This document shows positions 38,595 to 53,500 of a DNA stretch of 64,000 nt, piece by piece. Location of the stretch: contig NC_134161.1 of NCBI RefSeq assembly GCF_033958435.1, positions 13,268,001-13,332,000 on the forward strand, given 5' to 3'. The stretch's first letter is position 1; each line of letters starts with the position of its first letter. This stretch comes from Carettochelys insculpta. Its lineage: Eukaryota; Chordata; Testudines; Carettochelyidae. The position numbers were made by a program, and so were the translations under genes. A model generated the notes under the pieces. The model ran no database searches. It was not told the DNA's origin and saw nothing but the letters and a program-made list of their open reading frames with translations.

Positions 38595-41500
38595 CTGTGT
38601 GAAATGAAAGAGTATTAAATTCACACAGGAGCACAACATGTCGTCACACTGCACATACAGCATCAATCCCAATGGGCCAGCAGCACTAATTCAGGGCATA
38701 TATTTCACCTGTGTTGCAGCCAGCATTAAAGTTACTCTAAAAATTCATCCACATGAGCGATACTGAAAGGCACTGACTACACGGTTTGGCAAGGGGAAGT
38801 TCAATGTAGCCAGTGATGGTCTCCAATGGCGCAGGTGACCAGAGAGAGATCCTGGGGAAAAAGGATTAGCCACCAATTTGAACAAAATCCCAAATCTCAG
38901 CTGCTTTACTTGCTGAACAAAGGAATTTCATCTGTTCAATGTTCTGGACTTCAACAGCCCTCCTATCACAGGCTCTCCAAGTACTCTGCAACCCACAGAG
39001 ACTACACATGAACCTCCCTGCTCCAGGTGTCCCTACTTTGGTAACATCTGTGGTATGGACCCCTGGCAAGTGACTGTGTGCTGCTGCTCTCCTTCCCCCA
39101 GCTGGGGGATTGGCAGTGCAAAGACATGATTCCCCTGAGCCTTTCCCCCCACTGCTGCCAGGGTGGTGGAAGGTGGGTGCCTGGGAGCAGGGGGAGGATG
39201 GAGCCATGAGTGCCCCAGGGAATGTGGTGCCAGATAAGCTCTCCATCCCATAACCCTCATGAACAGACTTCGCAGTGCCCTCTCTGATCCCGCAAATTAT
39301 TTAGTTTGTCACACCCTGTTTCCCAAGATTGGCAGATTAAAGAGGTTCAAGTATATTTTTATATCCCATTTATGGGTGGGAAACTGAGGCACCAAGAACG
39401 ATGCAATTTGCCTCAGGACAGTCCAAGCTGCAGATCTTGGGCTGGAAAGTGCTAGAGAAATGCAAAGTATCAGCAAGCTTAAAAAAATTCTCTTAGGGTC
39501 CGGCAGGGCAGAGGGAGAACAGCTGGCATGTCATCTGCTTACTGATGTTAATCTTGTTCTTTTTCATCATCCAACAGCTCATGCTATTAAGACTTAAAAC
39601 AAACTAAACCCAGATGTTCTATAAATGGAAGGAAATGGGGAGATAAACTAAATGTGCTCAGTGCGAACACCACAGACATACATTTGCAGATTGGGTATCC
39701 ACGTCCAAGGAACCCTCATTGTGTCCTCATGGGCAAGACCTTCGTGGAGGTGCCACTCCAGTGGAGAGTGAATGGGCAGACCCGTAAGTACTGCCAAGTA
39801 TCCTTACCTGTGTAGCCTGGCCTTGTTGCTGCAGCTGTTGTAGCTGTTGTGCTGTCAGGAAGCTCACTGGTTTGTTCCCAGCAATCAGTTTTGTCCCAGC
39901 TGGCATGGTGGTGAGGATGATATTTCTACCCAGGCCGCTGATGCTACAGATAGAAACCAATGGAGAGGTCAATAATGATGCATAGGCGCTGAATCAACTG
40001 GACTCTCTAACACTCATCCCAGAACTCTCCATATAGCCCTGCATGTAGCTCCTGAATTAGCTGTGCACAAGACATTGGGACCACCTTGGCATTCAAGAGT
40101 TACTCAGTCACTGTGAAACTCTGGGTATTTTCAGAAGGAGTTGGAAATGCAAATGGTAATAGGTTCTGTTACAGAGTATCTGTTCAGAGCTAAATGCGGT
40201 AATGGCTGATTTGGTATGAAAGTATTTATGTATCTGAGGCTCTGGTCATGGACTGAACTGCTCTTTGGCTGCTAAGAGATGAAAGTCACTAACCTTACTT
40301 ATCACTGGCTCTAAGTTTTTCATTGGACTGTACTGACAGATTAGCACAAATAGTTTATGCTAAGATTCACCGTGCTGCACGGCAGAAGGAAATGTAGGCT
40401 GGTCACATGACTGCAATGTTGGCAGCTCTGAGGGTCATCCTTGCTTCCTGTCTCTGGGTCAGTCTAACCAGGCAGTGGATAATGAAGCACCCACCTAGAT
40501 AATGTAGAACACAATTGGCATGTGAAATTTCATGCCGTACACATGCTGGCTAGCGTGACACAACGGGGATTCAAAAAAACGAAAATGGACTGTTACTTGC
40601 ATGCTGATGCGATCTATGTAGACGCAGTTATACTTGTGTTAGTTTCTCTAATGATGACAGAGCCTCAGATTATGAGCATGACTAGATACTCCATCTTGCT
40701 CATGTGCACAGAGGTGAGCTGCTAGCTGAATTCAGAGTAGAGGACAAATTTTCCTCCAGCACAGACTTTGAGGGATGATCTAGAGGTGCCCTCCCCTGCA
40801 GCACCAATCAGGAATTACCTTCATGTCATGCAAGATGGGCATAACCATTCAATTTCCTGTGACTGTGCCATGCACTGGTGGACTTCAGTCCTGTCCAACC
40901 TCTATTTCTAGATCTCTATGACCCCAGCCCTGTGAGGGACCTCACCACCTCACTTAGGGAACAAACGGAGATGCAGGTAACTAGAAGTCTGCAGATTACT
41001 CACTTGGCCCCAAGGTTGCCCTTGATGATGGGGGCTGTCACCACGTTCTTGCCTTTCACTGGCTGGCTGATCATGGACAGCGGCACTGTGATTCGAGCTG
41101 GCAGTTTACCCTAGAGAAGTGGAAGAATATTACATCATACTGGGAGTAATGGAGAGTTCAGTAAAGAGCCTACCTGGAAACAAAAGTTCTCAGCTTGCTG
41201 AGGAAATCTGTTTCATTTCCAGTCTATTAAAATGCACCCTACGTACCCCTCTGCTTGCTCAGCCCTGTCACCATAGCCCAGGGAAGTGTTAAGTTAACTT
41301 TGTTCAACATTTGGCGCCTGAGAGCCTCAACTGTTATAACATTGCTTACCTAGTTGCCTTTGAGACATACTGAGACACTCTTCTAAGACCTCTTGGCAAT
41401 AAAACTCTGAAACGATGGCATTAACTTTTACTAACTACCCAGCTTAACATAAGCAGCATCATATGAAATTCCCAAGGAGACACCGTTCCAGGAGGCAAAT

Positions 41501-44500
41501 GTTCCAGAGAATCCTATCTGGCGCAAAAGAGGCTCGTAGAGCAGAGCTACAAGATACAGGAGTTTATTCCACTACCTCAGTAGTGACCAACTTGTCAGAG
41601 AAAGCTTACCTTAACAAGAGAAGGAAGACATACTCCATCAGTGTTTTGAAGGCAGTTTTTAGCCAAGGCCCAAGTATATTTCCAGGTCCTGCGACCATGT
41701 TATTAGCTGCAGAATCATGTTTTATCCTACAAGCCTCCATTAAATAAATATTCAAGGCATTACGGTTGCAAAGAAAGCGTTCCAAATTGTGAACCGAAAA
41801 TATGCCAATGTAATGATGTCTACCAGAATCTACAGAGAGCCTATAACAATGAGAGCTGAAAGCTACTCTTACTTACCGCAGTAAAAGTATTAATGTTGAA
41901 TTTAAAGATGCAAATTTCATTTATCAAATATACTTATTTCACTGCTGATTGCTCTGATATCCAGGTACTGGGGCCCATCACACAGACTGCCCCCATGGCA
42001 TCTCTGACACCTAAAAGCTCATCTGTACCCTCCCGTACCCAACTAACTGATCTTCAGCTTCTGCAACAGCTTCTGTGGAAGTTATGCAGGATCTCATAAC
42101 ACAACCTTCATCCAACTTGCAGAGTACTTGCGTCTTAGCTTTCCATCTGGATGAGTATTTTGCTAGGGATGACAATCAAGCTGGAACAATGTGCTAACAG
42201 ACAGTGTCAAGTCATCTCCCTGCAGCCCATTTTGGTCCTGGATCTTGTCCAGACTAAAGAAGCCTATTTGGAACAGGGTGAGGTATTGGGGTGGGGGAGG
42301 GACAGTAAACAGCAGCCTGAGATGAGTCATCCTTAAAACTAATTCAGCAAATTCATCCTTAGTGTCTTGACTCCCTTCGGTATCTTTTCCCATTAACATG
42401 TATAATAAGTGACTGGCACATTTTATAAACTGGAATTCAAGTTTTTTTGTAACTTTTCTGCAGTTGAGCTCACAGACAGGGTAAGCCCGTGAGACCTTAT
42501 GAAACAGTTCTTCTCTGAAACAGGAGGAGGATCATCATCTCCGTTCTCCTCTCCCTCCTCTTCTCCACTCCCTTTATAACAGGAGCTTCCGATACTCCAT
42601 AACCTCCACACATGTACCACCAGATCATCAGCAAGATGCACTGTGCTACGTTCTTGAGCTAATAAAGTTGCGCTCTCCTTACCTCTAAACAGAGCAGCTC
42701 TAAGATCCATAGCAGGTGCCCCACAGCACCTTCCTGCATCTCTCCCATTTCTACCCTGTGAACTCCTGGCCTGAGGCTGGGTTGCAAAACAGCAAGAGGA
42801 TCAGATGGCCGAAATGAACCAGCCTCCTAGCAGCCAGAAATCACCCCTCTTTCCACCACAATGCCTGCTATTGGTTCCAGTGTAACACTTAAGAGCTGCT
42901 TAGCCCTAAAACATTCTTTGCTTTAAAGACCAGTTAGTGCCCTAATTAAGGGGATCTGGGATGTTTCAGCAGACAGGGAGAGCGAAATTATTCCTTCTCA
43001 CCCTGACACTCAGGGACAGAGTGAGCCACTTACCGCCTGGGATGTGGATACAACTGTGGTGCTCACTGGTACCTGCCGCACAGCAGTGGCGCCTGTTCCT
43101 ATGGTTATGGGAGTGCCAGCTGCCCCAGAGGCCGCAGCGACAGCCTTGGACACTGCAGCACTCATGGTGGGTAAAGAAACTGCTGAGGTATGAACTGTGC
43201 CAGGCATGCTCACTGAAGAAGAAGAGGGCACTTGCTTGGCATGAGTGGCTACGGTAATAGTCTGCCCTGCTTTCGGTGGCATAACCCCTAGTCCTTGCAC
43301 AATTCTTATGGTGGCAGCTGGCTTAGCCTCAGTAGATGCTACCGTGGTAATGGCTTTGCCCTTCTGCTCTGCCATAGTCATGCCCAGAGCAGGCATCAGC
43401 CTGAAAGCTGAACTGGGCGACTCTGCTGTCTTTACATCAGGTGTCACTTTAACCACTGTGGTCCCAGTGGGGTTAGGAGAAGCAGAAGTGGCTGTGCTAG
43501 TCTTGGCTGGGGAATCAGCAGGCTGGACAGGATTGGAGGTCACGTGCAACGTTGCAGAGATGCCCTTCCCGCTAGCGCTGCTTCCGGCGGCTGCTGTGAA
43601 GAGGTCCTGAGTTAGTTTGACTGTGGTGACCTGGGACTTGGCAAGCGTGGCCATCATGTCAGGGGTGATGCGCAGCACAGTCTGTCCCTTGGCATCCGTG
43701 GTGATTGAAGAGGGAGGCAGTCGCAGCACATCCTTGCCTTGGATCCGGAAGTTAGTAGCCGTGAGTGGGATGCTACTTCCAGGCTGGGTCTTCATGCCAA
43801 GTTGCCCTGTAATAGCCACCTGGAAGACCAAAGAGGCACAATTACGTTATATCCAGTCAGGAAATGGCTTGAGATGCAGCTAGATACAAACAGAACTTCC
43901 CAGCAGGCTGGTATCATTCAGCAGATGTTTCAGCAGATTTAATACATTTAAAAGTAACAGCCCTACAAAAAAAATTTCAAAACTAAAATGGAAAGAGAAA
44001 TTTCTGAGCTGCAATTCATTTGCAAATTTGACTCCATCAATCAAGGATTGAACAGGGACTGGTGGGCCCATTACAAAAGCAGTTTCTCTGCTCTTGATGT
44101 TCACAGCTCCACATGAACTGCTGATGATGGGCCATTTGCACTCTGACTGAAGAGGCCTTGTCACCTCTGGCCCTCCCCTTTACTGAGCCCCCTTTTTAAA
44201 TCCTGCTCTGAAACTCACCCCCTACTCATGCACCTGATAAAGCGGGTCTTTACCCATGAAAGCTTATTCTCCAAAATACCTGTTAGTCTGTAAGATGTCA
44301 CAGGACTTCTCGTTGTTTCTGAAGATACAGACTAACACGGCTCCCTCTCTGATATTCAGCAAATGGCACCCTTCTTCCCTCGTCTCCATCAGAATGCAGC
44401 CAATTCTCCAGCAGGCTTTTAGAGAGCACTGCCACTGCTGGAAATGGCATTGAGGACTCTTTAGCTGGCACTTTTCTCCCTGTGCACACCAGAGGTCGAG

Positions 44501-47500
44501 CACAGATAGATACCAGTTTCCTTTAAGTCATGCTGAGGAGGAGGGAACATGTAAGCTTCCTGGGCTGTTAACTAAAGGAGTAAGAAATGTCCATTGGGCG
44601 TCTGTGCGCCATGCACACAAACCCCATGTCCTCACTTACAGTGTGACCAAATGCATGCACAGGAATTTGAAAGCTAGGCCCAAATATAGCAAACTGCCAA
44701 TTGCCTGAACCTGCCTGCACAACCAACCCTTCCCAGCAGGAAGGTTCCCTTTCACATCTGGATACGTAAAGCCCTCTGTTTAGCCACAAGAAACAGTGAG
44801 TTGCAGCCCAGTTCCCCATTTGTCCCTCTCACCTGCTTGATTATATTCTGGCCAGCTACGTTCTGGAGGACAGTGGTGGAAGAGGAGGAGGTTGGTGCAG
44901 AAGTGCCTGGGGAGCTGGTTGCTGGCTTTGCAGCAGGGCTAGGGGCTGCAGAGAGTGCTGTCACAGCGATACCTGCCTGTCCTGTCACAGATGCTCCCGG
45001 CCGTTGCACCTGCGCTGGGCTAGTTTGGGCTTTCACTGGTATGGTCACAACAGCCTAATGTAAAAAAGTGAAGGCAAAAAACCAAAATGCATGCACACAG
45101 ACAAGGTATTCACTTTGCTACTGTGTCCTTCTTCCACTTGTCTCCACACTGTCCAAGAGGCCTTCAACTCTTCTCCCTGCCCCAACCCGTATGCTTACAC
45201 TCACTATGTCCCTCCGTGAAACTCTTGTTTAAGAGGGCCTGGAAGAAGTTACCCCAAACAAAGATGTGCACTGCCAAGTTTATTGGGCTAAAATGTTGTA
45301 CCCACAAAAACTGTTTCACCTCATTTAAACAAGCTGCTGACATCCTCCCAAGCTAGGGAATGTGTGCAGGCAGTGGCTTGTGTCAGAATGCCACTTTTTT
45401 CTTGGATGACCTCTCAGTAGGTTAATCCATCCTTCCCAGGGCATGGTCATGCTTTAAAATGTCATGTGGCTCTGCACAAGTTAAAAACACCAACCCTGTT
45501 GACCTGGCCAAATTCAAACCAGAGATATTTTATGTTGCCCAACCAAAATTGACCCCATAACTTCAGGAGGTGCTCTCTTCACATACCCTGTCCCCAGATG
45601 CACTCCCTTTTCTCTCAACCACCATGTTCTGCGCTCCCCTGACATTTCCGCAGGCACATTCCGTCATGCTCTCATTCTCTCCACAACATCTTTCCTCCTG
45701 ATCCTGTCCCATTCTCTGTCTTCACTCCCACTCCACTACCTTCTGCTGCCCTCCTGATCACCTCATCATCGATTCCTCTCTCTCCATCCTTTGGTAAGCC
45801 CCATTGCTACATTTCCATTTGACAACAGCCATTGTTAAAGCCTTTGTCGTTTCCTGACTATCACTTAGTAATCATTTGCATTGCAGCAGCAGCCCTAGCC
45901 AGAAAATAGGGGCTCTATTGTGCTTGCTGCACAAACAGAACAAGTTGATTGTCTTCAAAGGGTTTAGTCACCACTCACTAATGAAACCATCACTTCTACT
46001 TCTGTCACTGAGTACGGGCACCATCCTCTCAGACAGAAAGCCACTCACTCACTAAATTCCAGAGTCTTGCATTTGAGCTCCAGGTCCCTACACAATCTTG
46101 TCTGTCCTGCTGTTCTCTTCTCACCTATTTACACTCCCCCTCTACCTTTTTCCACTCTCATTTTTGTTCTGTCTGTACCTTGTATGTTCTCTCCCAGCAC
46201 TGAAGGTCTCCCCCTCATCTCCGCTAACTGTCCCTTTATGCTCCTTAAAATCTACTTCTTGCAGGAACCTTCTGCCAATGTTACCTCCACTTGCCACCTT
46301 TCCTGAATTTCTGGTCTATTCTTGCCTTCATTTGTCTACTCTATCTTTGACTGTAAGCATTTCAGGCCACTTTATCTTTGTAAATGTCTATGTAAATTTA
46401 CGGTCTTATATAAGTGAGAGATAAAAGTGAAGAACTGTTACGCTGCTCTAGCCCTACCTCAGATCTGATTGCCTACCAGCAGTTGACAAGTGATTCGTGT
46501 ACATCACCTCCTGAATGCTATGAGACCCAGATGAACACTACTTGGGCTGTCTCACCATGAATATTCTCACCTGAGGCGGCACTTTCGTTTGTGCAGCCGT
46601 AGCTGGAGCACGGATCTGAGGCACCGATGCAGGTTGCTGCTGCTGAGTTACCACTGCTGGGGCTTGCTGGGACACAGGTGGGAGGCTGGACTGTGCAGTG
46701 ACCACTCGGACCTGTGGGAGGCCCGAGGAGGAGGAGGTATGGCTTACTACCCTGGTTGGAGGTGGCTGTGGCCCAGCCTGTGTCTGAGCACTCTGAGTTG
46801 TAGATAGCAACGTCCCAAGCTGGGGCATGGGAGGAGATGACACCAAGAGAACGCTATGGAGAAAGGGAAAGTCAGAGGGTTAATCAAGCAATAAAGACAA
46901 CAAGAGAATCTAACAGTGCCTGTGGCTCAAGCACTGGGCTTGTTCGCTGCTGACACTGGAACACACAGTACAGGGGGAAGCATTACCTTTGGCTAGGCTT
47001 AGCTGGCTCCGGTCCAGCACTTGAAACAGTTTTGCTAACCACAGAGACGGGAGGGGGGGAAATGGGTGTCGCTGGCAATGCAGGTGTGGTGGGTGTCACT
47101 GGAGTCACAGGGGTTGGTGGCATGCTGGAGTCACTGAGGCTCAGCTGGCTTGGCTCTGAAGAGGTGCTAGGGAACACTTTCACTGAACTCTCCTTGCTAC
47201 CAGCTTTCTGCAACAAAGCACAACTGGGGTGAAGGTCGTTACAGAAGCAAGTGCAGTAGCTCACTGTGAAGGGATATTGAAGGTGACATTAGAAAATGGA
47301 AACGCTCGGTTTTTGTGCTGACAAATGAACCCTTAAAGGTGTTACAGTCTAATTCTCCTCCCTTCCCAATGTGGCACACAGTAACTGCAGCTGATTTCAG
47401 GTGTGACTGCACTTCAGTAGTGGTGGATGTATGCAGATTTTTTAGTGTATGATTTCCATCATGTCTCCCACCTCTCACTGCCTACTGACTAGTTTGCTAA

Positions 47501-50500
47501 TTGGAAGTAATTTTGCTCAACAATTATTTAACGTTAATACAAAATGCTGGAGAGACAGCCCTGGAGAACCAAGTCCTCTGTTTATCCACAGCTCAAGTCC
47601 GGCACGGACAGAGGCAGGACAAGCATCACACACACTGGCCAACCAATGAGTCTCAACCTTCCTTGAGAGAAGGATGCATAGCTCCATTTCATTGGCCTCA
47701 CTGCTGAGTCCTCCACCACTGATGACCCTTAGCGGTGACTGTGGTAGGCATTTTGGACAATAAACAGTTGCCTACTGGGAACTGGACAGATTCAGTGAGT
47801 CATTCTGTATATTTGATTCTAACTCCAGACTAATAATTTGCAGGCTTGTTAGCATGGACTACATTTAAACCAATAGGATCAAGCTGAAAATCTCAGTATC
47901 CCACTCCCCAAGCCATCCTATTCCCTGAAACTTCTGTGCCACACACTTTCTCAAGGCAACTTACTGCTTTGGCAGGAGGTTTCGGTTTCTGATGGAGGGC
48001 TTTCTTGGCTTTTGCTGCAGCAGCTTGTGCTTGGTGAATCCGTTCTGCAAATGGGAACAGATTGGGGACAATGCCCAAATAAAAGAAAAACCAAGGTTGC
48101 AGAATTAAAGATGGTCCTTCATCCACTTCAGATTTGTCTTTGACATGACAAAAGCTATCAGTTACTGATCAACAAAAAACATACCAGACTAAAAGACTTG
48201 AAAGTTTGGTCATGATGGAATTTCATGTGGAAAAAGAAGATGAGTGCGCATCTCCTACAGCTGCATGTACACATTCCTTGCACATGGATCATCACTCGTC
48301 TGAACATTCAAGTCTTTCAACCTGATATTTTGATCAGGGCTCAACAGCTAATGGGCTGGTGTCATGAAGACCAGAAAGTGACTAAAGGACATGAAACTGA
48401 CTAAATTAATTTCAATACCCAAGATAAGCAAACAAACAGCATAAAAGGTGAAAGTAAGATTTTAAAAATTTCTACTATCTAATAGTTTAAGAGATTTCAT
48501 ACATTCTAAGGCCAGAAGGGACCATTGTAACCATCTAGGCTGGGGTCTACAACCGAAATAGCGAGAAGAACCTTTTTTTCAAATTCAGTTACAAAAACAA
48601 TACTTCAAGAGCTGCAACGCATGTGATTATGAGACAGTCCTTCATAAATAGCATCAAATCGTACTTTTTGTCACCCCTACTTTAAGAACAGCGCACACAG
48701 AAAGTTAAGTTACCCCCATCTCCAGGGTTTATTTGCCTAAGCTCCCAAATCTGGCCCCTATGCCCAAGCTTAACCCCTCTGAGCCCCTAACTGTCCCCCA
48801 CATCCCCAGGCCTAACTCCTCTCAGCCCCAACCCCCTCCCCTATCCCCAGGATTAACCTGACTCAGACAATGCTACTCCTCCATTGCCGCCACTGCCTCT
48901 CCCTGCTCCCCCTTGCCTCCGCCTCCTCCTCCTCTTCCTCAGCATGGCTGGGTGGCTCCAGCAGGGGCAGGCTCAGCCACCCTGACCCCACAGGTCTCCT
49001 GTGGGCTTAGCGTTCCTCCCACATGTACTACGGACTGCTCCCTGCCCTGCCAGCTTTCTCTTCCAGGCTCCCTGCCAGAGCTGACTGCTCAGCAGCTTCA
49101 GAAGCTGACAACTTCTTAAAAAAAAAAAAAAACCACCCCTAAGTTCAGTTGGTTTAAAAGTGGGCAACTGCATTTAGTTTTTTTGTTTATGCAGCGGCAG
49201 CCTCTGGAGCTGCAAGAGGAGTCAGCGGCAACGGTATTGGAGCCGCGAATGGCTGCTTAAAGAGATGGATGTGGCTCTGGAGCTGCAGGCTGCAGACTCC
49301 TGATTTATTCTGACCTCTTCTATAATGTAGGCAAAATAATTCCTAGAGCGTATCTTGTAGAAAAATCATCTGCTCTTGATTTATAAATTGTCAGGGGTGG
49401 AGAATCCACCTTTATGTCAGGTGAAATGTTCCAGCTGTTCCATCGTTTGGAAAACCTGTACCTCATTTCCAGGCTGAACTTGTCTAGCTTTAACTTCCAG
49501 CCACTGGATTGTGTTACACCCTTTTCATTAGGCTGAACACCATCTTTAGTATTCAAGGACTGTGAACAAGTCACCCCATAATCTTTGCTTTGTTATGCTA
49601 ATAGGCTCAACTCCTTGAGTCTCTTGACAATCAGTCGTATTTTCTAATCCTCTAAGAATTCTTATGGCTCTCCTTTGAACCCCCTCCAAATTATCCCCAT
49701 CCTTTTTGAATTGGGGGCTCCTGAACTGGCCAGAGGATTCCAGCACCAGTGACCAATAAAGAGGTAAAGTTACATCTCTCCTCCTCCTCCTGCTGTTTAT
49801 TCATCCCAGGATTCTATTAGCTCTTTTGGCAAGGACATGACACCGGGAGCTCACTCAGCTGTACTTACCACAATCCCCCAGTCTTTTTCAGAGCCACTGC
49901 TATATTAACAGGCCGGGACATTTTTCACTTGACACCAACACTATCAAATATTCCTCTAAAGATTTTGAACACTACTTTAAAGTGTCACAAACAAGTTCAG
50001 TCAAGATGCTACTCCACACCCTACAGCAAGCACCTACCAAATTCTTCCTCACTCCTGTCCCGGTGCAGGTATATCCACAATTTGCGTCCAATATCATATT
50101 TCACACAGGGATCTTTCTCATAGTGTAGCCGGTCCAGAGCACCGCTCACAACTGTATTAACCTGGAAAACAGTAAACCCAGTCGACTAAATCTAACCAAA
50201 CTTTGCTCAATCAACAGCTGAATGCACAAATGGCCAGGAATTTGAAGGCTGACCCTATCTGGCATAAAAATACTAACGACAATTAGCCAACCTCATTTGA
50301 GCAAGGAGGTGCAGCCTGTGGAGAACACAGGCTGCTGTTTGTCTACTCAAATCAACAAACAGCTTTCACGTAGCTGAGACATTCAGTCCTTGTGAGCCAC
50401 AGCTCTGTAGCCAAAATGTGGACAAAATATTCATCTGTGGGCCACACTTCAGATTTGTTTTGGCCATGCAGAGCTCAAAGAGGCACTGTGATGGCCCAAT

Positions 50501-53500
50501 GAAATTGTGTGCAGCTTCCATTTTCATCTCCATAAGCCAGAAGTTTTGGGGGCTTATTGTGTCAGTCGCCAAATATTGCCTATGCTCCTCAATGGATTTT
50601 TACAAGGGAATGGTGGTTTCCAAGGCTCAGAAATGTTAGCCATCCCCATCTAGACTCGTCATCCAACTTACTTGGGCACTGGTGACATCGGGAGCCAGGA
50701 ACTGGGAATCTTTAAGCAGCTCACAGATTTCAGCACGAGTTCCCTCTCCATTAGGAAGGCGGGCTGCAGCATCACGAACTGAGATAACAACAAAATTAGG
50801 CTTAGTCATGGCTCCAGGTGTAAATCTAGATAGCTGCCTTCAAGCCCTTTGATTTATATTTTCTTCTTTTGTCTCCCCATCTCACCCATATGGAGTCTTC
50901 CCTTTGATTGAAGAGAGCTTCCCAGAACCCAGCACAGTGATATTGTTACAGAGGGCAAAAGGCAGCTCAGGTAAATCATGCAGCATCTTCAACTGCTGGA
51001 GGCTTGTGGGCTGGGGGCACTAACTCAGGGATGCAAGTGCTGGCTCTCTCAATCAACTTTTGTACCCAAACTTTACAAAACAGGGGCTACTCTGGAAATT
51101 GGGTCGGAGCCCTAGGGCTGCTCATGATCTGCAGGCAGTCTTCTATAATGGTCTACAGCAAAATACCACCAGCACTAACATTTGCTCCTGCGTGAAACTT
51201 CTCTTGTAAATCCATAGAGAATGACTGTTTCAACAACTGAAGCCCACAACCAACCAAGACTGTCTACAAACTATGGTTACAGGGAAGAGGCAGCTATGAG
51301 TCATGGCTATCTGTCTGTGCTGGGACAGCCTTGAGACCTTCTCCCAGAAGATTTAACACCACTTCTTGAAGAGGCAGTATCATAATGCATTCAGGCATGA
51401 GTCAAATCCCCCTAGAACCTAGCAGATGCTTTCAAAAACTAAGAGGTGACCTGTACCAGACTCATACCTCTTTCTTCACTTGATGCAAAAATGCAGAATA
51501 GAAACATCATCAAAAATGCTACCCCTAATAGCGTAAGACAACAACTATCTTTCTAGAATCAATCTGGATCCCCCACCCTTCCATATCCTGCAATCACCTT
51601 CTCTCCTCTCGACTACTGTGGCCCTCCTTCTATCCTGAGTCCAACACATGCAGAATGTTGGCACCCACATTCTCATACACTAGAGCTGCACAAGCATATC
51701 ACTTTACTCTGCCCAACAACTCCCCTGTGGGCTCATGATATCAAGATCCAATCCAAAATTACCTCACCCCATTTCCAGACCCTCCATGGTTTGCTCTAAC
51801 CAGCCTCAAAGACCTCATCCCTCTCCTTCCCATCTCCTCTTTGTCTCTCGGCTGCAAACAGTCTTCTCTTCCGCTGCTCCTGCGATCTGGAACAGCCTGC
51901 CTGAATCTCTCCAGCTCCTTATCAGCTCATTTCAAATGTGGGTTTTCCTTGCTGTGTCTCCCAGTTCCCCTTTCCCTTGATAAGATGTAGCTCTGGCAAG
52001 GCCTATGTGAAGAAATTGTATGAAAGATAGGAAAAAAGGTGTATTGCAGCCAGTGCTGCCATCTTACCAAGAGACAAGATAGTGACATATGCAGGTCTGT
52101 TGGATCGCAGCAGAGAATGCTCCCGGGCTTTGTTCAAAGAGGTCTCCTTGTCAAACACCCCCTTCACGGGACCAACCACTGACTCAAAGCCATGCATGCG
52201 GAAGGTGAAGGCTTTGTGGGGCTGGCTGTAACGGTAGCGTTCCTGCATGGGGAAGATGGGTACCAGGGACACAGCTCAGTGGGAGGTATATGGTGAAGGA
52301 AAAGACCTTAGCACAATTCATATATAGCTGTGTATATAAAGAGCAGAGCAACTGGACTATAATGCACGTGAAACAACTATCACTTTCATGCTTCAAGGAA
52401 TGAGGCAAACATCAGTCAGGTCAGGAAGGAATATCTCCCAGAGTTCAATACCATGCGCTATGAAATGCATTAATGGGTTAAGTCTCTGATCAAAGCATCT
52501 GACACTAGGTGCCTTTGGGTCCTAATTTAATATATCATCTCTTGTACAAAGCACTGATTTTAATAAAAATGAAGTGTGTTGTACTTGTATTGGTTAATCT
52601 AACAACCCGTTAAGAGTCAAGGAGGAAGGAATGTGAAGTGTGACAAAAATTAAGGAACTATCACAAATGTCAAATCATGTAGAGATGAAGCACATGAAAG
52701 GTCAATTCCACCAGCTTGTTTCCTGCTTAGTGAAAGAAGGGAGTCAGTACAGCTGATAGAAACAGTTATGTCCCAATGGTGAAGATTCTCATGCTAAACA
52801 CAGACCCCACCACACCTTGCGAAGCAAAGTAAGGACTTACTCCACCCTTTACATGCACATCACACAGCTGTACAGAAGCTGAACACGAGGAATACATGTG
52901 TAAGAGAAATTCTCCTAAGGCACAGGTCCTTTATGGATTGGCAGCCTCTAAGGTACTACAAACATCTACTATGTAGAAAACTACCAGCATGGGCATGCAT
53001 GCTCCACACTGCCTTCAGGTGGTTAGAACCAGACCTTCTCAAGAGTACTGATTAGGTCACCGTCAAGTGGCAGGAAACTGTAACATGGCTGGCAAGCCTT
53101 AGTTTTACTGATTGAACACATTCTCTCCTTCATCCCCACTGGGAAGCACCACGGGTATTCAAAACTGAAAGTGCTGGGCTCTATTATGAATCCAGCATGT
53201 TTCAGCCAGCAGCCATGAAGCATCTATGAAGGCAGCACAGATTTATGACAATGGCTCTTTTTCACTGTAAATGGCATGCAGAGGATATCATCTAAATTAC
53301 TCTACTTGCCAACTGACTTGTAAGCACATCCATGCTGAAATAAGAGTGGATTCTCTCTCACCTGCTCCTGGAAAACACGTTTCTCCTCCCCAGTGCTGGG
53401 ACGGACCACGTAGTCAGTCCTTCTGAAACAAAGATTAGAGTCAGTCCTCAGTGACTGCAGAAGCAAAGGTTATCACACAAAACTAGCTACACACCCCCTA

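Noticed and set aside
43010..43831. Full 273-codon frame as the NFRKB exon
   Set aside because: Consensus splice sites at 43819 and 43034 and agreement of phases show that the ends are intron sequence.
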